DNA from: Methanobacteriota archaeon
GTDB lineage: Archaea; Thermoplasmatota; Poseidoniia; Poseidoniales; Poseidoniaceae
Length of the DNA: 35,133 bases
Assembly: GCA_014240385.1 (NCBI GenBank)
Contig: JAAZXA010000073.1
Coordinates: 1-35,133 of the forward strand
Reading direction: 5' to 3'
Program-made: the position numbers and the translations under genes
The notes under the pieces: model-generated
The model's database searches: none
The model's input: only the letters and a program-made list of their open reading frames with translations
Told to the model about the DNA's origin: nothing
In this document: positions 15,972-24,300 of the stretch, in pieces
How positions within the stretch are numbered: position 1 is the stretch's first letter
How the letters are laid out: every line of letters begins with the position of its first letter

Positions 15972-18900
15972 TCATCCTTCCACAAAACCGCTAATTGGAT
16001 TTTGGCAACCACGGCATTCTTGCAGATTTTCAACTCCACAGCCGTGCTCCTTTGAGTGGTATCTCGCACCACACCCTGGGCATGCTAATATTTTCTCTGA
16101 AGAAATGTTTTTCATACAAGCCCAGCATTGGACCCCTGCCGCAGAAACGGGCTCTAGATTTGTAGAAAATGCCTCCACTGCTGGAGCTGCAACAGGTGCT
16201 ACCACAGGTACAATGCCAGGTGATTCGATTGACATCGGATGAACCATACTCAAATTAGCCCGATTTGGTTTACGTTGAGTGATGATAAATGCTATTAAAA
16301 TCAATCCAACAATGATAGTTATGAAACTCGACCAAATGACTACCGACGATCCACTTTCGGTTGAACCGATTATGACCTCTCCTTCTGCAGTCAACTTGAT
16401 TTGATGTTCACTCCCGGACACAGCATCCGCATCTGAAAGTCCGAGAGTAATCATCTCAGTTCCGGGTTTGTTTGCAATAATTAGCAACCTAATTGTCTGG
16501 GCCTGTCCGGGTTCGATTTGAATTAAATTTGAGCCATCAAAGTTGATTGACCAACCATCGGGTCTTTCTCCGATTTGGAGACGATGGCTCAACGCAATGT
16601 TCCCATCATTCCAAAGTTGAACTTCGACTGTTGCTTCTTCACCGGTTTCCAAAGTTGGAGTTTTGACTTCTGTCCAGATAACTTTACGGATTTCTTCAAT
16701 ATACATCGAGATTGTACTTTCACGAGTAATGCCATCGCCATTCAATGTAAGCACTAATTTTGGTTGACTACCTGGTGTTAACCCCGAAGTTAAAAGCACT
16801 GAACAAGTGATTTCTATTACTTTATCAACTTCCAATATTCCAGGGTTTATACAATCACTAATCACCCCTAAGTCGGCATTGATGGAGACTGTTGGTTGCC
16901 AATCTCCATCGCCTTCATTGATTAGATACCAAGTGAAATTAAATTCCTTACCAAGAGGGTGACTGCCTGGGCCCAGTGGATGGTCCCAAGTTTGACCATC
17001 TATCTCGATATTTGCAAATTGTAATACTGGCTCTGCCAAGGCAAGAACGTCTAGGTCCCCCTCCCAAGTGAAACGGTTTGAAATCCCCGTTAAATGAAGT
17101 TTGAAAACTCCACCTACTGCATTACCATTTCCTTCGATTGAGACCAACCAGTTTTCCGACTGCCCCGGTGATACTTGCATAGTTTGCATTGCAGTGGACA
17201 AGGACCAACCTCCTGGTAACTCAGCAGTTGGAAAAAGGGAAAGAAGACTATTTCCATTATTAAAAACGGTAAATTGTAGGTTCAATGATGAATCGGGACG
17301 TAAGGTTCCAAGCGTACTCTCAAGAGTGATAGAGGCATTCTCCACTGTCTCCACAACAAAGTCGATTGAAAGGTTCCACATTCGACTATTATTTGATTGA
17401 GAAATAGCCAAGATATCTAATTGTAATTGTGAGCCGGCAGCAACCATTGCAGTTGGTGGGATAATAGTAATTCCAACCTCACGTACATTGTTCTTAGGAA
17501 TGGCTCCAGTTGAACCAGAAGGTGCACCTGGGCGGCTACCTAAGTCGTCAAAACCGGCTTGCCAGCCACTTGGGGGGTGAATGAATAAGTTCCACCCTTG
17601 AGCAGAATTTCCTTGGTTTTCCACCTCAATGGTGAGTGGAGTTGGCTGTTCTGGAGATACTGCAATTGATTGAGACTCTAAATTGAATACAAGGTCAGGG
17701 ATTTCTAGAACTTCGAGTGTCAAGTCAAAAGGATAAGTGATACCATTGTCAACATCAATACCCAATAATGGCAAGATGTAGATACCTAAGTCTGGTGGAG
17801 AAGGATGCACCAATGTGATATTGATACTCGCCGAGCCCTTGCCTTCAAGGGAGAAATTAGAGCCACTGCTTCCAATGAACCAATCACTAAATTCTGCTCC
17901 ATCAGATTGACGGTAGACTGTACTCGTAGTCAAAGAAGCATTTGTTTCCAGCAAAGCAGTATTAGTCAAGTCAACCTGCCATGTACTTACGCTATGGGTT
18001 GGATTCTCAACAATGACTGTTGCTATCGCTGATTCTACTTTTACACCTGGCGCAGTCACTTCAATTAGCGCCATGATGTGGTTGTTATTCTCTTCGATTT
18101 CATCTATCAAATTATCAGGATCGGCGCGAATCACAATGGTTCTTTCACCCGCTTGAGTGGGAGTCCATGGCCATGACAAACCCTTGCTTTCTCCAGGCCC
18201 TAAATCTATGGTATATGTTGCCAAATCCACTGCGTCTGCAATTGCCTTAACTTCAAGGTCATTTATTTGGACATTCCCAAAGTTTTGGATTCGAGCAGAA
18301 ATTGTGACATCATCCCCGACTTGAGGGATAGGGATGTTGGTACTAACCGAACCCTGTACAGGCGATGCATCTGGGCGCAAATCGTTCACTCCTACGCCTG
18401 AAACTGAAAGTGCATAGGGCTGTGAACGCGACCCACCGTGATTGTGATCCTTGATACGTACCGTCCAAACCCCGGATTGGGCTTGATCGATTAGAACAAC
18501 TTCAACATTGTTCAAATCATCCCATGCACCACCAGTAGTGCTTCTACCATTGAAGAAATCATTTCCGCGATAGATTGTTCCATCTGGTGCTTCAACTTCC
18601 AAATTCAGGTCATTGACCAATTGAGCGCCATTTGCAAAACGGGACCCGCGTTCATCTGACCAAACCAAACTGGTCTTGAATGCTACATTCCCCGTGGTGA
18701 TATTGAAAGAATAGGTCTTCACTGAGCCACTACTTGAAACCACACTGCGGTCATCAACCCATATTCCTCGGCCTGCATTTGGAGCCAAAGTATTACGCAG
18801 ATTTACCCTACCCCAACCCTCATCATTATTCGGTATATCTCTGCTACTTCCACTATCTTCAGCACCGAGAATTAGAAGTGATTTTACAAGTGCACCTTGG

Positions 18901-20540
18901 GGTTGTTGGCGCTGGGCAATCTCAGTCAGATATTCACGAACCATGGCTGCAGCACCTGCTGCGTTTGGTGTTGCCATCGAAGTTCCAGTGTATTCCATAT
19001 ACCATTGATTTGACCAAGTACTTCCTGAAGTATCCTGTGCCTCTTGAGCACGGCAGGAACGAACGTATCCCCCAGGAGCAAGTAAATCGGGCTTGATTCG
19101 TCCGTCATCGGTTGGCCCACGGCTTGAACTACCCATGATGTCGTTAGGAGCACCGCTGTAGCGGGCCTGATGCATCCCTACTGAAATCGCATTCTTGGCT
19201 GTAGCAGGGGCACCCACGGTGCCTGAATTAGGGCCATCATTTCCATTTGCAAAAAGGACTGTTAGACCATCTCTCCCACTATAATAGCGGTCATAATAAT
19301 TGGTTCTGTCATCTACATCTTCCGCATCAGTAGTATATTTTCCATAATCACTTGAGGACTTCGAGCCCCATGAATTAGTATGTGTCCTTGCGCCATTACT
19401 GTAGGCTGAATTAAGCAAAGTGTTGATACTTGCAGAGTACATATTTCCTGAAGCATCGTGTTCCATTGCCTGAAAATACAATTCCGCTTCTGGAACAACA
19501 CCTGCATAGCCTCCTTGTGAGCCATCACCAAGCACAGTACAAGCAACATGGGTTCCATGGCCAGAATCTGTATCGGCGGTCGAACTGTCACCCACCATAT
19601 CCACCGTCTGAATAATTCGTGTGCCAAAATCACCATGGTCATCATCGATTCCAGTATCTGCAATACCTACAATTTGACCTGAACCATCCAAGTCTGAAGT
19701 AAACCAAGTGGACATTGTATTTGCATTCATGTGAGAACGTGATTGATCATTCCAAATTCCAAAGACGGGGGGTTGTCGAATCCATGCAATAGCAGGGTCA
19801 TGTGATAATTCTATGAGTGAATCAACCGACATCATGCCTTGCCAACGCCCTTCAGCGTGCAACCATGCATCATCGAGAAGGACCCTTGCACTATATCCAA
19901 TATCTCCGCCAATTCTCTTTCCATTGATATCAGTAAGAACGAAGTCTGATGAAATTACTTCATTTGCATCATCTCTCCATGCCTCGATTCTAACTTCAGT
20001 GCTTTCATTTGAAAATAACAATGAATCATCTATTACCATCGCTGCAGGCACATGGTGTAGGGCTACAACTTCTGGAAGTAATTCTGCCTGAGCAAGGGCG
20101 AGTTTGGTTCCTTGTAATAGATAACCAGAGGGTGAAATATATTCCCGGACCAATAAACCGTTGATATCGGAAAGGGCTGCCCTTGCAATATCCAAGGCGG
20201 TATCGCCCGAAACCAATGCTAAGCCGAGGTCACCTCTTGGCACAGTTGCCCATTCTGCTAATTCAATACTCAGGTTCAGCCCATCTACGCTATAATCGCC
20301 TAAACGGCTCTCTGCAATTTCTGGTCTCTCAAAGGAAATTTCTTCCCAAGAGGCTTCCATGCTTCCTCTTGCATCGAAGATTTTATTTTCATCAATTGAG
20401 AAATACAGTCGCTCTGGTTCACTGTTTTCCAATTTTTCATTTGCTTTTAATGGATTATTATCTGGAGTGGCGAGGCTTGTAAATCCAGCCAGCAAAAATA
20501 CCACTAGCATCGATAGGCTGGTAGCCTGACGAGTCCTCAT
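15972..20540 (-). CDS. Membrane-anchored subtilisin-like serine protease with cytosolic zinc-finger tail
   Basis: This is a secreted S8-family endopeptidase of 1522 aa. After a signal peptide (about 1-30) and a pro-region (about 30-270), the catalytic domain shows Asp295 (IADTGID), His328 (SGHGTHVA), oxyanion Asn434 (NGNDGPNSG) and Ser521 (TGTSMATPNAAG). All are intact, so it should be active. A proprotein-convertase-like beta domain (about 590-710) and several CARDB/NEW3-type modules (about 720-1390) follow. A membrane helix (about 1397-1420, WSSFITIIVGLILIAFII) is then followed by a short internal tail ending in a Cys/His-rich zinc finger (CWAC, CPGCGARYH, CGV, CRGC; about 1474-1517). The ATG at 20538-20540 is used; a TTG lies one codon upstream. 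There is no ribosome site. Exported protein or peptide hydrolysis is likely; the role of the zinc finger is unknown. Confidence 0.88.
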   Translation of the reverse strand: MRTRQATSLSMLVVFLLAGFTSLATPDNNPLKANEKLENSEPERLYFSIDENKIFDARGSMEASWEEISFERPEIAESRLGDYSVDGLNLSIELAEWATVPRGDLGLALVSGDTALDIARAALSDINGLLVREYISPSGYLLQGTKLALAQAELLPEVVALHHVPAAMVIDDSLLFSNESTEVRIEAWRDDANEVISSDFVLTDINGKRIGGDIGYSARVLLDDAWLHAEGRWQGMMSVDSLIELSHDPAIAWIRQPPVFGIWNDQSRSHMNANTMSTWFTSDLDGSGQIVGIADTGIDDDHGDFGTRIIQTVDMVGDSSTADTDSGHGTHVACTVLGDGSQGGYAGVVPEAELYFQAMEHDASGNMYSASINTLLNSAYSNGARTHTNSWGSKSSSDYGKYTTDAEDVDDRTNYYDRYYSGRDGLTVLFANGNDGPNSGTVGAPATAKNAISVGMHQARYSGAPNDIMGSSSRGPTDDGRIKPDLLAPGGYVRSCRAQEAQDTSGSTWSNQWYMEYTGTSMATPNAAGAAAMVREYLTEIAQRQQPQGALVKSLLILGAEDSGSSRDIPNNDEGWGRVNLRNTLAPNAGRGIWVDDRSVVSSSGSVKTYSFNITTGNVAFKTSLVWSDERGSRFANGAQLVNDLNLEVEAPDGTIYRGNDFFNGRSTTGGAWDDLNNVEVVLIDQAQSGVWTVRIKDHNHGGSRSQPYALSVSGVGVNDLRPDASPVQGSVSTNIPIPQVGDDVTISARIQNFGNVQINDLEVKAIADAVDLATYTIDLGPGESKGLSWPWTPTQAGERTIVIRADPDNLIDEIEENNNHIMALIEVTAPGVKVESAIATVIVENPTHSVSTWQVDLTNTALLETNASLTTSTVYRQSDGAEFSDWFIGSSGSNFSLEGKGSASINITLVHPSPPDLGIYILPLLGIDVDNGITYPFDLTLEVLEIPDLVFNLESQSIAVSPEQPTPLTIEVENQGNSAQGWNLFIHPPSGWQAGFDDLGSRPGAPSGSTGAIPKNNVREVGITIIPPTAMVAAGSQLQLDILAISQSNNSRMWNLSIDFVVETVENASITLESTLGTLRPDSSLNLQFTVFNNGNSLLSLFPTAELPGGWSLSTAMQTMQVSPGQSENWLVSIEGNGNAVGGVFKLHLTGISNRFTWEGDLDVLALAEPVLQFANIEIDGQTWDHPLGPGSHPLGKEFNFTWYLINEGDGDWQPTVSINADLGVISDCINPGILEVDKVIEITCSVLLTSGLTPGSQPKLVLTLNGDGITRESTISMYIEEIRKVIWTEVKTPTLETGEEATVEVQLWNDGNIALSHRLQIGERPDGWSINFDGSNLIQIEPGQAQTIRLLIIANKPGTEMITLGLSDADAVSGSEHQIKLTAEGEVIIGSTESGSSVVIWSSFITIIVGLILIAFIITQRKPNRANLSMVHPMSIESPGIVPVVAPVAAPAVEAFSTNLEPVSAAGVQCWACMKNISSEKILACPGCGARYHSKEHGCGVENLQECRGCQNPISGFVEG

Positions 20541-20558
20541 CAAGGATTGTCGGGCCGC

Positions 20559-20619
20559 GGAACGGATTTGAACCCATTCCCTTCAGAACCCCTTTCCAAA
20601 TGCGCTACCTATGGTAGCG
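20559..20619 (-). other. tRNA-like three-arm element (not a functional tRNA); arm one may be a terminator
   Basis: Reading the minus strand, three stems follow each other closely. CGCTACC-ATA-GGTAGCG (20619-20603) is first. After two bases comes TTTGGAA-AGGGG-TTCTGAA (20600-20582). After one base comes GGAATGG-GTTCAAAT-CCGTTCC (20580-20559). The last contains GGGTTCAAATCC, which is one inserted G away from a standard T-arm, and the first contains GGTAGCG like a D-arm. No acceptor stem pairs, the middle arm has no normal anticodon loop, and spacing is too short. It may be a decayed tRNA, a tRNA-like 3' structure, or the terminator of the 20682-21311 gene. Confidence 0.3.
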
Positions 20620-20681
20620 GTTGTCGCAAACCAAAAAATGTGAATGTCTTTTCTCCAAGAAAAATCACTACTTGTTGGAAA

Positions 20682-21311
20682 TTAGAATAATATCCAGTTT
20701 CTACCGGCTTCATCATAGAAATGTTCTGAAGTCCATTCTCCTACTTGATGGCTAAAGGTTTCTGAATGCTGACGCCCAGAATCATCTTGCCAAGATAAAC
20801 TGAGGATGATAGTATATTCATCCCATACCGTATAACCCTGCACTAATAATTCCAAATCATCCCCCGAATAACTGCTATGTGATGGTAATTCACCTTTATG
20901 CCATGAAGTTTCAGCGATATTGAATCCTTCTGAATCCTCAAATATCAAAGTCAATGAGATGTCTTTTATTGCTCGGGAACCGAGGTTGTCTACTTGAACC
21001 AAGATGACATGTCCGCCGCCTCGTTGAAAGTAAACAGTCTCAACATCAACTGCATCGCGAGGAATGACCCAATACCAAGTTGCAAATATTGAAAACAATA
21101 ACAATAAGAGAATTGCTGATGCTGCAAAAACTCTGACTGGGGTTATTGATCTACCCAAGCGTAACAATCTTTCTGCGGCTTGTTGAGCAATTTCATATTC
21201 CTCTTCGGTTGATTCATTAAGAACTTGAATTGCAGCAATTTCAGAATCATCAGTGACCACTCGGCCATCCGCGGTGACAACGAAGCCCTCTTCATCATCC
21301 CACAATTCCAT
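20682..21311 (-). CDS. Single-pass membrane protein, function unknown
   Basis: The 209-aa product has an acidic cytosolic N-terminal part (about 1-55), one strong membrane helix (about 58-82, VFAASAILLLLLFSIFATWYWVI) and an extracellular part of about 125 residues with beta-strand character (VETVYFQRGGGHVILVQVDNLGSRAIKDISLTLIF, in parts), like a CARDB-type domain. I do not recognise a named family. The ATG (21309-21311) is 24 bases after a clear GAGGTG site that overlaps the stop of the upstream 1559-aa gene. No normal start lies at the proper distance from it, although ATT occurs in frame six codons upstream. The gene is probably cotranscribed with the surface proteins around it. Confidence 0.65.
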   Translation of the reverse strand: MELWDDEEGFVVTADGRVVTDDSEIAAIQVLNESTEEEYEIAQQAAERLLRLGRSITPVRVFAASAILLLLLFSIFATWYWVIPRDAVDVETVYFQRGGGHVILVQVDNLGSRAIKDISLTLIFEDSEGFNIAETSWHKGELPSHSSYSGDDLELLVQGYTVWDEYTIILSLSWQDDSGRQHSETFSHQVGEWTSEHFYDEAGRNWILF

Positions 21312-21339
21312 TGATTTCTTTTTACTAATCTAAATCACC

Positions 21340-24300
21340 TCATAGGAAAGTTGCCACCAACGTTAAAATCAGAGAAGTAAATGGTTCAGGGACAATGATG
21401 TGAGTAGTACTTGCAGAGCCTCCAGTAAATGCATTAAGAATAGAAAGATCACTAACAACACCATTGACACCAATTGTCGATGCTGTTGGAATAAAGCCTG
21501 TAATTTGGGCATCGAGTAGAACTCCTCGGCCTTCCCATTCTGTGCCGAATAATTCGACTTTCGCATCCGCAGTTGCAACTATTCTACCCCCTGTTATATC
21601 ATCGATAATGATAATTGGATAAAGGCCTATATTATTGATGTGGATTGTAGCACTTTTGAGGTTTTCACCTGCTATTTCTATCTGCTCTATCCACAAACCT
21701 GGTTGAGCAGGAACATTGGTTTGTCTCAGATATATTTTGCTGATTCCTTTTCCTGAAGATGCAACTTCAACTCCCCAGTCATCTGTCGGTGCAATGACTG
21801 TTCTTTTAGGTAAATTCTCCGCTAACATCAGGGTGTCTCCTCGTTGCTCAATTGCTCTTCCTGCTGATTCCACATAGAGGTCCATTGTATCGGTATTACT
21901 GGTATAATCGAGGGTCATTGCGCCTTGGAATTGCATTGGGGAATTGATATCGAATATTTGTTGCGGGCGCATTGACATATCCATGAATCCAGGTAAGTCT
22001 CGCATAAATACAGTAGCGGGCCACCACTTATCCTCCTTCCACCTCAGCATCTGTAGCATCACAGCCTCAGCTGATCTTGTTCCTATTCTCAGGTGCTCTG
22101 GAACTTCGAAATTAATCAAAAGAATATCACCAATCGTTGCAACTAACGAGGCCTCTGAAGGGACATCTTCGACAAAGACCTCAACTCTTTGTTTGACTCG
22201 ATGATTAATCATCAAGGCTCGAACATAATCAAGCCTTTTTCCAAGATTGAAATACATATCTACATTGGTTCTAGGAACCGCATAAGCATCATCTGTGCCA
22301 ATTAACATTCTAACTTCAGCATCCTGAGGCTGAGTTGTGTCAAGGCCATCCAATTCAAACTCTATATCATATCCATTTAGACCCTTTATTTCAATCCTAA
22401 AAGCGCTAAGAGCCGGTTGCCAATCCTTTACTTTAAGCAGCAATTCCCAAGTAGGAATTTCTGTATCTCTACTATAATTAAAACGTATTTCTTCGATTTT
22501 TTGCGGCAAACTCGGAATCCAAGTTCGGATATGCCATGAACGTCTTTCATCGAAGACAAAGCCATTGGCTGTCAACATCTGTTCATCCATGCGCAACCAT
22601 TCGTCTTCGATAATTTCACCATCCATCAAAGCGTCCGCTAAACGAGTAGCATTGTCAACACCGATAATAGTTGAAATCCTGTCAATAAAATCTTGTCGCT
22701 CATCTCTGACAAGGATGCCATCAGCGAGTAGGGCTTCCACCGCATCTTGTTTGCTACTAGTGAAAATAACCGGCAGTAAGGTGTGATTCCAAGATAATCT
22801 ACTATGTTTAGCAATACCCATGCCAATTCCATGCATCCAAGTTGGGTCCTCAGCAACCATATCTCCTTTCTCGATATCTGCTATTAAACTGAAATCTTCA
22901 CCTGCATTTAGTGAGAGCGAAAGTAGAACATTTTCATCCTGCCCTTCCCCACCTGCAAGGTCAATTGTTAAGGCCTCGAGTAAATCGCTTAGAGTTCTTC
23001 CAAGCGATACCATGTCGCCTATGAAAAATGCCAATGAAGCGACACCTTCTTGTTCACCTAATTCTGGTAATTCCAAACCACCACTACTAACTTCACTTGG
23101 GTAATCGAAACCTACTGAGGCGGGGAGGGGATCTAGGCGGATTGTAGCATTGAATCCCAAATATGGGTCTGCGTGTGAAGATTCATCCCTCAACATAATA
23201 TCGAGGCGTGAAGAAGATGCACGCTCAAGAACAACATGCCCATTGCCGGCTTGACCGGATGCCCCCTCAACCTCTGGAGAACTTCTTGCCATCTTTGTGA
23301 TATTGGAGATTCTTCCCGAAAGGGTTGCTTCACCTAGGTCTTTGTCGGTAGTAAATAAAACATGGTCACCGCTCATCGAAACCGGTTCTGTGGCATTGCT
23401 TATCTGTAGGTGAATAGCCCCTATGGGCTCCAATGATGAATATCCCAATTCAGTACCAAGTAGTATTTCAAAACTCGATGGAAGAGATTCTAAGCGCAGC
23501 GCATTCTTCTGCTTTCCTTCTGAAGCGGTATATGTTATGGTCCCAATGTTATCATCGGCATCATATTTCACATGCTCAGTAGTTTGTTCCATACGGATGT
23601 TATTCGGTCTATCAGAAAAATGTGCATCTTGCATTTGCCCTTCCAATGAGCCGGAATCATGAGCCATGTAAATAAAATCCAAAGCGGCTCTTGAAGTTCC
23701 ATTGATCTCAATAATCCTCACTTCGGTATTAGGGTCATATTGGTGCATTATTCGGGAAATTCCACTCATTTTAATGCTCAATGCGACTTCAACTAGGGGG
23801 ACTTCATCCCCTGTTCGACCAGGAACAGGGTTGAGGTTTCTATCAGTAGCAAGTAGAAAGTGGTCTCCTTCCTCAAGGACGGGGTGGTCACTTGAAGCCA
23901 TCTCCAAACCTAAAACTCCTATCGATTCAGATACCCTCAATAGATTTCCACTACCTTTGCTAACCCTGCTATATAATTCGACTGAAACTGTTCCTCCCCC
24001 TTGGCCAGTACTGTCAAGAATTGCGGCTGGTAATCCATTAACGATACCACCGATATCGAGGACAATTTCCACTATTGTCAATAAGGTGTCATCGAAGAAT
24101 TGAGAAAATAAATCAAGATTAGGGTTGTCATATAATACCCTAATCCCCCCACCAGAAGGCAATTGAAATGTGCCTTGAATAATGAATACTGGTGGTAAAT
24201 CCTTGAGGGTGATTGCCGTTCTACTGCGGTCATCATTTGAGCCATAACGCTTGATATATGCAACGAATTCTACGCTCTTGATGCGGTTAGTGGAAATTAC

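Noticed and set aside
20551-20630. Functional tRNA gene
   Set aside because: There is no acceptor stem, no proper anticodon loop, and an extra G in the T-arm; kept only as a tRNA-like element.
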